64,000 bases of DNA from Mesostigma viride (Eukaryota; Streptophyta; Mesostigmatophyceae; Mesostigmatales; Mesostigmataceae), in assembly GCA_009746045.1 (NCBI GenBank), contig RPFO01000015.1, positions 1,954,998 to 2,018,997 of the forward strand, in the 5' to 3' direction. The notes beneath the pieces are model-generated. The model was not told the DNA's origin, did not search any database, and saw nothing but the letters and a program-made list of their open reading frames with translations. Made by a program: the position numbers and the translations under genes. Below are positions 1 through 17,700 of this stretch, piece after piece (positions within the stretch are counted from its first letter, which is position 1; each line of letters starts with the position of its first letter).

Positions 1-6097
<6,097 letters not shown>

Positions 6098-6143
6098 TCC
6101 TGTGGTGGTGGTGCTGGAGCTGCCCCCCTTGGAGGGAGACTGC

Positions 6144-6664
6144 CCCTTGCCCTTGCCCTTGCCCTTGCCCTTGCCCTTGCCCTTGCCCTTGCCCTTGCCC
6201 TTGCCCTTGCCCTTGCCCTTGCCCTTGCCCTTGCCCTTGCCCTTGCCCTTGCCCTTGCCCTTGCCCTTGCCCTTGCCCTTGCCCTTGCCCTTGCCCTTGC
6301 CCTTGCCCTTGCCCTTGCCCTTGCCCTTGCCCTTGCCCTTGCCCTTGCCCTTGCCCTTGCCCTTGCCCTTGCCCTTGCCCTTGCCCTTGCCCTTGCCCTT
6401 GCCCTTGCCCTTGCCCTTGCCCTTGCCCTTGCCCTTGCCCTTGCCCTTGCCCTTGCCCTTGCCCTTGCCCTTGCCCTTGCCCTTGCCCTTGCCCTTGCCC
6501 TTGCCCTTGCCCTTGCCCTTGCCCTTGCCCTTGCCCTTGCCCTTGCCCTTGCCCTTGCCCTTGCCCTTGCCCTTGCCCTTGCCCTTGCCCTTGCCCTTGC
6601 CCTTGCCCTTGCCCTTGCCCTTGCCCTTGCCCTTGCCCTTGCCCTTGCCCTTGCCCTTGCCCTT
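6144..6664. repeat. CCCTTG hexanucleotide tandem array, about 87 units
   Basis: The array is perfectly regular. On the minus strand the unit is AAG GGC, so it encodes Lys-Gly repeated about 87 times, continuing in frame from the gag sequence ending MAEVKSLLGQMFKGK. A short non-repetitive stretch (6096-6143; encodes roughly GQSPSKGG then Ser/Thr) separates it from the CAG tract. Basic Gly/Lys-rich linkers also follow the capsid region in the plus-strand element at about 36050-36200, so this looks like an over-expanded copy of a normal gag linker. Confidence 0.95.
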
Positions 6665-7880
6665 AAACATCTGTCCCAGCAGAGACTTCACCTCTGCCAT
6701 GGTGACAGGCCTCTTGCTCCTATCCTCCCTCTCCCTATCCTCCTCCTGTCCCTCCCCCCTGACCCTCTTTACAGAGGTGCCCATGGCCCCCTGGCTGAGG
6801 GGGGCCAGGGCCAGCTTGATATAATCCAAGGCCTCCTTCATGTCCTCCCAATGCTTTGCCATTCCTGTTGCAAGCATAGCGTAGTTGTTTTTGTCAAGTT
6901 TGAGTTTCTCCAGGAAAGCATGCAGCAAGAACTTGTGATCTAGCTGCTGGACATCAGGACGGGCTTTGATGGCTAGCTCATATTTCTTGGTCTCAGCCAC
7001 ATAGTCTAAGGAGATGACCCTGTATTCCTCTACCCACCTAAATGCCCCATACATATCCACAGATGAGGGGGTGGAGAGGAGGTCAGTTAGCTCTCTCATG
7101 AAGCTCTCCCAGACTGCCTTGGTCTGCGTATCCTACCACCTGGGATACCTACGCTGGAAGACAAGAATGAGATTCTGAATCTGAGAGGAAGACTGATGGT
7201 AAAAATCCCCCTGCATGAGAGACCCAAACCAGTTCTTGACATTCAGTTCCTCCCTGGCTAACTGGAGAGAGAGAAGTACATGATTCCCCTGCTCCCTAGT
7301 ATGCCCCTCAGGCAGCCCCCTGACATTGATCCTATCCACAGGACGGTTCTCATTGTAATAATGTGGGCCACCTAGAAGGGGATGCAGGGGGAGAGGGAGA
7401 AGATGGGGGTGCTGCTGCAGCATTCACAGGAGAGACATGCTGTGTGGGAGGTGCTACTTGAGTGAGCTGAGCAGGAGGGACAAGCATGGGCTGAGTAGGA
7501 TGGGTGGGCAACAGATGGGTGGGCTGAGTAGGGTTGTGAGTATGTGTGACTTCCCGCCTCCTGCTGCGGGCCTCCTCCCAGTCATGGAAGGTGGGAGAGA
7601 GAGACACGTCATCGTCAGTAGGGTTAGTAAAGTCATGATGCAGCCAGGCAGGCAACAACCTACCAGCCCCGGACAGGATGGCATTGTGCAGGCGCTCCAG
7701 GCGTCGCACTAGGCGACCCCTGTCGCCCTGCACCCTCCTCCCTGCAAGGAGGGCCTGCAGGGCAGGCAGCAAGGCGTCACACACTGCACGTGTGTTCGCG
7801 TGGATGTTGGGCAAGCCGAGTAAGTGCGTAATGATCGCACAAACCAAACTGCCCGCCTCAGCGATGTGCAGCTGCTGAGT
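6665..7880 (-). pseudogene. Retroelement gag, downstream half (capsid region and basic linker)
   Basis: This is the 3' part of a minus-strand retroelement gag-like gene whose 5' part is at 32164-33402. Read from 7880 it encodes a Pro-rich segment. It then changes frame near 7370-7425 and gives a capsid-like stretch with GLPEGHT, NVKNWFGSL and a Phe-Gln-Arg-Arg motif. A TAG stop follows at 7133-7135, after which the same frame stays open to the Lys-Gly and serine repeats. The plus-strand gag at 35391-35950 has matching landmarks (GLPEGHT, NVRDWFASL, LYQKR), which supports homology. With one frameshift and one stop this copy is probably dead. The rest of the element lies beyond base 1. Confidence 0.75.
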
Positions 7881-7883
7881 CCT

Positions 7884-7951
7884 GGGAGGTCCCACGCGGA
7901 ATGGGGTCATTTTTGGCGCATTTTGCAAGAAAAAAACGCTAGTTTCAATCG
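7884..7951 (+). repeat. Left terminal inverted repeat of the giant element
   Basis: About 68 bp match the reverse complement of 32098-32163 with a small indel (the left copy has extra bases at ATTTTTGGCGC). Shared blocks are GGTCCCACGCGGAATGGGGT, TTTTGCAAGAAAAAAACGCT and TTTCAATCGTCCG. The downstream AT-rich sequence to about 8040 has no clear gene. Confidence 0.85.
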
Positions 7952-8177
7952 TCCGATATCTTTTTTTCGCGCGAATTTGGCGTCCGATCGCGTATTTTCG
8001 AGCTAATTTGGTGTCATAATGCTTAATTCATGTCAATTTGAGCGTACATTCCACATCGAGAGGCTTGAAAGTTAGTAATTCATGTAAATTTTACGTGGAG
8101 AGACTCGACATCATCCTAACCTTTGTATTAACCATAGGACGAGCATTGCCAGCGCATGTCCAAGTGCTAACTTTCCC

Positions 8178-8774
8178 TCACACTTTCGAGGGCCTCTTCC
8201 GTAATTTCGCTTCCGCGATCTGCTGTTCCGTTTTCGAGTTCCTCCTCTTCTTATCGATCTCCTTTGCAGGCGCCCAGACTTCCACATCCTTCCAGCTCTT
8301 GCCATCCGTCAGCTTTACCACCTTCATCGCGTAGTCCAGCGGCATCCACCACAACTTGTTCTTCAACTTCCCTCCCTTCTCCCCCTCAGCGAAAAACTTA
8401 AATGCGACGTCCCTCCACTTGGTGTCGTATCCAGACACCTGCCCATAAAGCATGACGTCTTCTAGCTTGGCATACATTGGCGTAGCCGTATCCTTGTTCC
8501 CTGCTTGCATAATGGCTGCAGTCCACCCATCACACCAAAAGGCCTCTGGTGCTCCGAACCCCATTTCCCCGTCCATAAGTCTCATTTCCAACGTGGGCTT
8601 GTCATCATCCTCATCGCCCGCCTGACTGTCTTCGGCCCCCTTAGGCTCCTCCCGTCCGGAAGTGTCAGCATGTACAGCCGCTGGTCCGAAGCCCACCGCC
8701 ACATTAGCCAAGCGAAGTAACTGCTCCACATCCTCATTACCTGCGTGCAAACCGATCATGCCATCAACGCATGA
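8178..8774 (-). CDS. Leftward gene exon 9 and stop
   Basis: It starts after a 57-base intron whose 3' end has TACTAAC 8 bases before TTTTAG. It encodes SCVDGMIGLHAGNEDVEQL through KLRKRPSKV and a TGA at 8178-8180 (199 codons including stop). Contains WRDVAFKFFAEGEKGGKL and a basic C terminus. No known domain. Confidence 0.65.
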   Translation of the reverse strand, partial: SCVDGMIGLHAGNEDVEQLLRLANVAVGFGPAAVHADTSGREEPKGAEDSQAGDEDDDKPTLEMRLMDGEMGFGAPEAFWCDGWTAAIMQAGNKDTATPMYAKLEDVMLYGQVSGYDTKWRDVAFKFFAEGEKGGKLKNKLWWMPLDYAMKVVKLTDGKSWKDVEVWAPAKEIDKKRRNSKTEQQIAEAKLRKRPSKV

Positions 8775-11700
8775 CTAAAATCGAGTTAGTAGAAATCGGA
8801 CTGCCAACCGTAAAAAATCAAAACACTCTACATACCAGAATTCACTCGCAGATTTTTTCTTACCCTTTTTGGCCTTTTCCTTCGACCTCTGCTCGCAGGT
8901 AGACCCCGTCTGGTGGTGGGGGGCAGGCGCCGGGGCGGGTTTGGCGGGCTCGGCAACCTTGGCAGTCTTCGCGGTCTTGGGTAACTTCTTGGAAGCAACG
9001 CGCTCCTTTCCCCCGTCCTCCTCCTCTCCGCCGCCATCCTCCTCCTCCTTCTCCTCCTCATCGTCCGAATCTGAAAGCACAACTGCTTTTCGACGTCGTT
9101 TCTGAGGCAGGGCAGGCTTGGGAGGCTTCCCCACCTTGGCCGATTTCTTGGAAGCAACGTGCTCCGCAGCCTTCCCACCCTTGGCGGATTTCTTGGTAGC
9201 AACGGGCTGCTCCTCCTCCTCCTCCTCCTCCTCCTCCTCCCCCTCCTCCTCCTCAGCATCGTCGTCCTCCTCCTCCTCCTCCTCCTCCTCAGCATCGTCG
9301 TCCGAATCAGCCACTGCCACAACTGGCTTACGAAGCTGCTTCTTCGGTACCTGAGAAATGGCCAGAGTCGGCGGGGGAACCCGAAGCTGCTTCTTCGGTA
9401 CCTGAGAACTGGGAAGAGGCGCCGGGGTGGGCAGAGTCGCCGGGGGAACCCGAAGCTGCTTCTTCGGAACCTGAAAAACGGGCTGCGACGCGGCAGGCTT
9501 GGAAGGCCCACCTCCATCATCCTCAACAAGTGACACGACTGCCCGTCGAGTCACTTGAGAAGCGGGCTTCTTCGCCGCAGGCGGATCCGAATCACCTTCA
9601 GGCCCCGTCATCTGTTCGGCCTGCTGCGTTCTGACCTCGACGGGGGTCTCTCCGCGGTTAGACCCTCCTGCCGGACCTCCATCCCCTCCATCCCCTCCCT
9701 CCAACAACTGTTGGTCATCCCTCTCCACCACGGCGGACAATCCCCCAGCTTCGTGGGAAGCTTTTCGCTTCTTCGCCCTTCCGAGCCTAGGCCCCCCATC
9801 ACCTTCCCCCTGTTCAAGCCGCTCCCACAATTCACTCCCTTTCCCGATCCTTTCCACTATCTCTTGAAACCCCTTAATCTCCGTCTCGGTACCAAACACG
9901 ATCACCATCGGTTCGAACCTGGAGAAAAAGTCGTGGGCGCAAGCCTTCAGCACATGATCGTACATCCCGCCCGGTTGGGGAATGTCCGAAGCTTTCGGGC
10001 AAGGACCGAACGCCCACCACCCTCTCTGAAAGTTACTCCACTTATCACCCCAAATGTTCGCCAAGTTCAGCAGGCTCAGGCACGGAAGGGACCTGCCCAA
10101 GGGAAAGGGGCGGGCTGAAGCTGAGGCAACCTCGCCTGCCACCTGCTTGACGAGCGACTTGTCATCATCATCACCGTCTAGGGCCTGACAGCAAAACCAG
10201 ACCCGGCGACGGCCCCAGTCCACACTCTGCCACTCATACTTCACGTCCCACTCCTCCTCCTCCTTCTTCGCCTCCGTCTCCTTCCCCTTCCCCTTCCCCT
10301 TCGATCCCTTCTCCAGCCCCTTCGGCCGGGCCCACTTCAAATGTTCCGAAAAGTGTGACACTTTTGGTCGTTTTTTTGACTTTTTCGACGATCGTCACTC
10401 TGCAGAGTGATTCGTCGTGCGAAATCGTGCGAAATTGTGCGAAATTTGCTGAAATCGTGTGAAATTTGCTGAAATCGTGCGAATTTGTGCGAAATTTGCT
10501 GAAATTGTGCGAAATTTCATGTGAAAAATGTCGACGGTAAAAAATTTTGATGTGCACAACGTGTGTGAATTCATGCGAAATTTTGTCAAACGTCACTCCC
10601 CAAAACGACCCTTGGTTGAAATCCATGCGAAATTGTGCGAAATCATGCAAAATTGTGCGAAATCGTGCGAAATCGTGCGAAAATGTGTGAAAATTTTGCG
10701 AAAATCACGCGAAAATCACGCGAACTCGTGCGAAATTTTATTTTTTTTTTGCAAAAAACGACCAAAAGTGTCACACGCTTGGCTTGGACGGCGGAACATT
10801 TGAAGTGGGCCCGGCCCTTCACCGGCCCCTTCATCGCCGCCTCCTTCACCCCCCCTTCGAGTAATCCAACTTGTGGAGCGTACTTCCTGAACGCTTCCGG
10901 AGCAAAAAGTGCCAAACCCACCGTCTTGTCCTCGCTCTCTTTTAGCAGAATCTCCTGAAAGTCGATCTTGCCATTACTGATATCCTTTCTCGGAATCCTC
11001 AGATGTGCGGCGTGTTTTTTGGCTTTAAGAAGGTAGGCGATGTTCCTCGTTATGATGACGGCCACATCCCAAAATTCCCGGTATCTGGCCACAATCTCCT
11101 TCCTGCCGACCGGCCGAGCGAGAGGATGGAGATTGAAGACGAGTTCGAAAATATGAGACGCCACAAACTCCTTGCCATTTGCGTCCTTGCATCGCGCTTC
11201 CAGCGTCACATCCTCCTTGAATCTGGCGCAAATGGTCAGCCGCAGGCACTCCAGCACATCCTTGGCGATCTCCACCAACTTGGTGAGCTTTTCCGGTCCA
11301 ACCTGGCAGCTCATGATGCAATCGATCACGGCGTCCATCATAGGAAGGCTGGCCAAGTTCCTGAAAGAAGTCCAAGAGACCTTCTGGCCTTTCTTCTCCC
11401 CCTCTGCATTGGCGAATTTGCACCTTTGCATCATCACCTCCTCAGGCGCGGGTTTCGTTGAGGCAGGATCATCAGTCTGCTCCTGTGTCAGACGGAGAAA
11501 CGTGTTGGCCAGCGTGCGACTGTAAGCGGAATGCACTGAAGCAATGCTGTGGGCCGGCTTTTTCTTTCCTTCTGCTTCCTCCTCGTGTACATCCACCGCT
11601 GCCGGCTCCACATTCCCTTCCCTTCCCCCCGCTTGCCGCATAGCCGGGAGGATGTACGTGAGCAGATTGGTGTAGCGGCCATCCGCAATATAGTGGCCCT

Positions 11701-14700
11701 TCCCACGCGTGACTTTGCCGTATAGATATAGCTTGTTGTAGTTCCACACGTCAAGCAACGCCTGGCCCAGCGCACGATCCGCCACGGCTAAGTCCTCCGA
11801 ATTCGCCCCCTTGGCGATGTCGAACAGCTTCTCCAGCTTGCCGGTCAGCACCGCCTGCGACATCAATTAACATCGAGCGAGCAACGACAAAACTCAGTCA
11901 TAAAAGGCCAGGGGTATAGCTGCGGATAGACCCTAACAAAATTCGAAAAAGAAACGGCCGACAATACGCAACGAAAACTCCAACAAAAAAAAGGAGAGGG
12001 TCTAGCTGCAGCGAGACCCTCGCAAAAAACTTGAAGCGCACACAAAAAACAACCACGACAAATTCCGAGGGTCTACCCGCAGCTAGACCCTGCCAAAATA
12101 GATAGCTTACATCTTCTTTTGCCTTAGGTAGATTTCGCAGCTCACTCCACGACGGGAGCAGGTCGCCACCCTTGAGAAGAATCGGATTTCTCTGAAAATA
12201 GTTTATTTAACAGCATGCGGGAAAGAAAGGGCCGCCACAACCTTGTGGCTGTACATGCAGAAAGGCTTGTTAGACGAATGGGGACGGCTTGTTGTTTACC
12301 GGGGAATCCTACTGGCAACTAGCTTTGCCTTTTGTAAGTCAGGCGCCGTTTGTTTGAACGGCCGGCCATGTGTTGAATGCTGACGGAAGTTGCGTCAAAA
12401 AGCTGTAATAAAATCTGATGTAACCAGCACTCACCAATTGATTGGTGTGCTGCTTGGTTGGGTAGTGTGTTCAGGGTTGCATTCGAAGAGTACACATGGC
12501 CTGACAGCTCAGACGTGTGACAGATGAGCTGGCTGGCTGAATTATTAAATTGTCAGCGTTACGATATTTCTGGTTTTGCCGTTTTCCATTTTGACGGTAG
12601 GCTTGATAAGCATGGTCGGCGGGTTGTGACCCGTAATTGTTTCTTTGAATGTGCTCACTGAAGCAGTATGCGCGGCCTCGCTGCTATGGCGGCGGGGCTA
12701 AAGAAAATTAGGCAAAGACCCCGTCCTTGCCTGCTATGAAGTCGCGGGCTTTGCGACTTCACGGCAGGTAGGGGCGGTTTGAACGGAACGGAAATTTCGC
12801 GTTACCAATGTGCCAAGTGGTTCTGGTTGGCACCTTGCTGGGCAGCGTCTCGGTGGTCATAGAAAGTGGGCTGGGCGCCCCGCCCCGGCTGCTGGTAATT
12901 CCAGCAGCGGAGCCAATCATGTCGACTAAGAAGTCCGCAGCTGATGCGGAAACTGTGCGAAGGTCAATAGATTAATTTGGATTCCATGAGACTGCGCTGG
13001 TAGTCAGTCAGCGGCCCACCGCCTAGGGCGCTGCATGGCGCTGCCTTCGGCTTGGTGCGCGGCCCTTTTTTGTTATGGGCCAGCGAGGGATATAAGGGTG
13101 ACGCGCGGCCGGCTAATTTCTTGCGTTCCGGAAGAAAATATATTTGCAAAATTCCCACAAAAGGAACCGAGTATCGGAAAGGCGTCTCGGCTGGCAGTGG
13201 CAGTGCCTGGCCTTGTCGTCTCTCCCTGCTCAGCACCCGGCAGGTAGCGGTTCAAACCCTGGTGGCGTCAGAATGCGAATTTTCTGGGTTTTTATCCGGA
13301 ATAATATTTTGCTGAGGCGGCTCCGCGGATTCGCTAACCTTTTATTGTCGGGCCCCTTAGGGGGTTATTATAGCCTTGTGCGGGCTGAGTCGCCATGAAG
13401 GAGATGTTGCGACACGCCCCACTTTGTGGTCTTTTATGGAAGCGGCTACCCTCGAGGCTGCTCGGAAGAGGGGGGGGGTCTTCTCCTTTTCTTTGTTCAC
13501 TGTTATTGGGGCAACAGTGATCCTATCAAGTTTTGTTTCCTGAGCGGCGACAGTGCGGGGGAGGAGGGTAATGGCGCCAGGGACTGGGGTGGATCGGGGG
13601 GCTCTTGCTCCTGCATGCGAGGGAGACGAGATGGCTACTTAAACCTGCCTTTGGCAGGGGCTCTACTCATTGTTTTCAATCAAATGCTGGTTTTCTTGGG
13701 AGCTCAAGTGTCATAATCGGATTTCTCTGAAAATAGTTTATTAAACAGCATGCGGGAAAGAAAGGGCCGCCACAACCTTGTGGCTGTACATGCAGAAAGG
13801 CTTGTTAGACGAATGGGGACGGCTTGTTGTTTACCGGGGAATCCTACTGGCAACTAGCTTTGCCTTTTGTAAGTCAGGCGCCGTTTGTTTGAACGGCCGG
13901 CCATGTGTTGAATGCTGACGGAAGTTGCGTCAAAAAGCTGTAATAAAATCTGATGTAACCAGCACTCACCAATTGATTGGTGTGCTGCTTGGTTGGGTAG
14001 TGTGTTCAGGGTTGCATTCGAAGAGTACACATGGCCTGACAGCTCAGACGTGTGACAGATGAGCTGGCTGGCTGAATTATTAAATTGTCAGCGTTACGAT
14101 ATTTCTGGTTTTGCCGTTTTCCATTTTGACGGTAGGCTTGATAAGCATGGTCGGCGGGTTGTGACCCGTAATTGTTTCTTCCCACCCATCCCACCCTTGG
14201 GGGGCTCTTGCTCCTGCATGCGAGGGAGACGAGATGGCTACTTAAACCTGCCTTTGGCAGGGGCTCTACTCATTGTTTTCAATCAAATGCTGGTTTTCTT
14301 GGGAGCTCAAGTGTCATAATGACGTTCGTACCCATGTAACCACCACGGAATTTCCGCAACAGGTCCTGGAATGCTTGCTCCGCCTCCTTAGGAGTATTTG
14401 CGAAATTGGACTCCGCCCCACCCTCGCACATCATTGCCCGAACCTCTCCCCACCCGCCATCCGGCCCCCTGAGAAACGACTTTAACCCCTTAAAGTAGTG
14501 GTTCCCATCCACCACCGCGTACCGGAGAACCAGATACGGTACCGGTACCCGTTCCTCAAAAAATTTCGGATCGTAGGACTTCATCGCAGTATTGCACAGC
14601 AGGTTGAACACAACCCGACTGCCCTCGATCTCCTGAGGCAAAACTGCGGCCACCTCGTCCACCCTGGCGTAGGTACGCCACTCAAGTCCTCTCGCGAGGA

Positions 14701-17700
14701 AAGAGGTGGTGGACTCCGTGTTAAGCCACACGTCGACTTCAGTATCCGAAAGGGGCCGGAAGTACCTGGACCCCACATCCTCCGCGTCAATCTTGGCGCC
14801 GTGGTAATGCTTCAGCCACTTGACGAAATCCGGCATGCACAAGATTTGCTTGTCGAACAGGTCAGGTTGAGATTCGGCAAGCGCCTGGAAAGGGAACTGC
14901 CAGACCGGGACAACAACCTTGAAGTGCAAGGCGTTGTCCCGCGCATTGAGGAGAATGCGGCCGTTCTCCTTAATGGTTTCAAGGTTTAAACGCCGCTGCC
15001 TCAAAGCTTCTGGCAAAATAAGCGCGTTGACCGTCTGGATCCGCATACTGAAACATCCGGTCTGCTGAAAATCGGCCGGCCGAATCCAACGCGTTTCCCT
15101 GAGAGAATTGGCCTTCCGGATGTTCTGGTCCCTGACCTCCTTGTTCGAGTCGACCTTTTTCGAAGGCTTCCAGCTTTCAATGATAGGGTCGGTGTCCGGG
15201 TTCCCACTGCTCGTGAGCACCCCCTCCTTAAAAAGCTTGTTGAGTGACCGGAGCAGCTCAAGAAAGGGGGAGAACTCGGGCCAGTTTGGCAGGTCATCGA
15301 CGTCCGCCATCCGCCTACTCGAGCAGTACTTGAGCATATCCTTCACCAGCGCGAACACGGCGTCATGACCAGGTAACTTCTTCTCCACCGTGGCGTCTTC
15401 GTCCCCCCCGTCATCCTGAAGTAAAAAATCGAAAAGGACCGCAGGATTTGCTCAAGTCAGTAATATTTAGGCCGACCACGACATCCTGTTCAGCCGGGAC
15501 GAACAAAGTTCTGTTGGAATAATACCTTACTGACACTCAACACCAAGTCCCGCAGCCAGTCAGCGTCTACCCGCAGCGAGAGGTCTAAATTTTCACAACA
15601 ATCGTACCTGTCCAGTTTTCTGCTGCTTCTTGGCCTCCTTAGCCTTCTCCTTCTCCGCCTTCTTCGCCTCCTTCTCCGCCGCCTTCGCCTCCGCGTTCTT
15701 CTTACTGTTGGCCTTTGCCACCGCATTCAGCGCCCTTTTTCCCTCAGCGGCCCGACGACGAAAATCAGCCTTCATGAATTTCTCGATCTTCTCAACCTTT
15801 GCCTCTGAGTACTCCTTAGGCTGCCACTTGAAATTCTTGGTGGCTTTCGACCTCACCAGATTTACAAATTCATATGCCAATTCACTATTAACTCGTCGTC
15901 TGTCCCTGGTCCTCTACGGAGGACTGAGTTGAACTCAGTCCTCTCTAGAGGACCGAGTTTTTGGGTTTCGTAGAAAATTCGCCCCGGTCAGAATGTTTGA
16001 CAAAAAAATTCTCTCAAAATTTATTCAAATACTACGTGAAAAGATCTTTCTTGGACATATTTTTGGGATTTTTTTGGATTTGGTATGCGCGGCTAACTGT
16101 ACGGTCAAAGTACAGGTGGTAAGGGTACTTTTCCACGTGAAACGCGAGTTCCGGAAATGCACGACCTAGCCATGGCGGCTCGCGCCCATGCATGCAGTTT
16201 ACGTTTGCGGACGAGTTAGCCGTCCAAACTCAGTAAATAGATTTAAAATGCCCTAAAGATGATATAAATCAATTTTTAGCTCGCGGGGATGCGATTTACC
16301 CAGTGTCGGCACTGTTCTTGCTGGAAAAAACTGCGATAAGGCAGGTCGACGGAATTGATTACTGCGCTTGCTTTCCGGCGCAATTTCAATGGCTGATAGG
16401 TTTCTTTCTACATGTTAACATGAGTTGCATTAGAATATATTGAGTGACAGTATAGATTTGATGATCTCGACCATTCTGTCACGTCATGGTCTATGTGCCG
16501 CAAAGTGCCACTTTTGCGGGCACCGCCTGGGCCAAGGTAACGCCAGCCGTGCCAGGTAAAGCCGGATAATCGTTGCCTCTTCGTTCCTTGATGTTCGTAC
16601 ATGAGTTTAAGCTTGCGAGGCGTTGTCAGGTTCAAGTCTTGATGCTCTTTCTTGACCGTTGCCTGCCCCTCTCTAAAACCCCCTTTTCAGATGATGTTAG
16701 CAGGCATTTGCCTTAACCCAGTGTAGTTGTGCAGGGTTTTAGGAGCTGTGCAGGTTTAAACACCTTCATAGATGTTAGTTATTCTTTTGCTACGTTCATA
16801 CTGCATGATTGTGTGGCCACGGGCTGCGTCAAGGGTGCATTCAAGCTTTTACGGGTGAGTGAAAAGTCTTGGTGACAAACCACTGCCATCATGTGCCAGC
16901 AACTATGTTGGCCACATCATGGCAAGGCAAAACAGTTATAGCCATATCTATTGTTGTTTGAAACAATGGAAATATGCTTAACCTACCCATTATATTGGTG
17001 GTTGACACTTATAACATAACCCTTTGTTGGTAGGTATCCAAGCCCATTCCCTACATGCATGCATAGGCTCTCACTACATGATAAGGTATGATATACCTGA
17101 AGTATGATGATGCAAGTGTGTTGTCCTGTAATGCTTGAAGGGAAATGAGTTGATTGGGATGGTTGGTGGCCACGGTGATGTAGTATGACCGCACTTACAT
17201 GCTAGCAAAGTTAGCAAAAGCCCCATTCCTCTCCTGAGGACTGAGAGTTTTTTAATTGTTTCAGGCAGTTGCAGTGGCCAAATGGAGCCCAGTTTTTTGC
17301 CACGCTTCAAGAACTATGTTGTTTACATGCCTATATTTTTTCTTCATGCACCAGGATTTGATTAAATTTTTCCCACTCGTTCTTATCCCGAAAAATGCAA
17401 ATTCGCGAGGGGCGCCCAACGTCCGTGTAATTTTCAGGTGTTCGGGTCAAGTTTTCACATATGCAGTATTTTTGCCAACAAAATGATATCTAGTACACCC
17501 CAGATCCACATCAAAACATTTGGGATGGACCCCCCACCTAGTCGCTACACGCGGTTGAAAATTGTCAACTCAGTCCTCCTGTGAGGACTGAGTTGGGACA
17601 GACGACGAGTTAAGGGTAGCGACACCCAACACCTCCGTATCGAAATCGGCATCGACTTCCGCCTCAAGTCGTGTCAGGTACTTGCGAAACTCGGACCCCG

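Noticed and set aside
12850-12960. rRNA-like word GGTAATTCCAGCAGC inside the tandem element
   Set aside because: It lies in a self-complementary hairpin, and the surrounding sequence does not follow small-subunit rRNA.
12930-12970. Possible hammerhead ribozyme (CTGATG...GGAAAC) in the tandem element
   Set aside because: The CUGANGA core is incomplete and no stem II or correctly placed cleavage site could be drawn.
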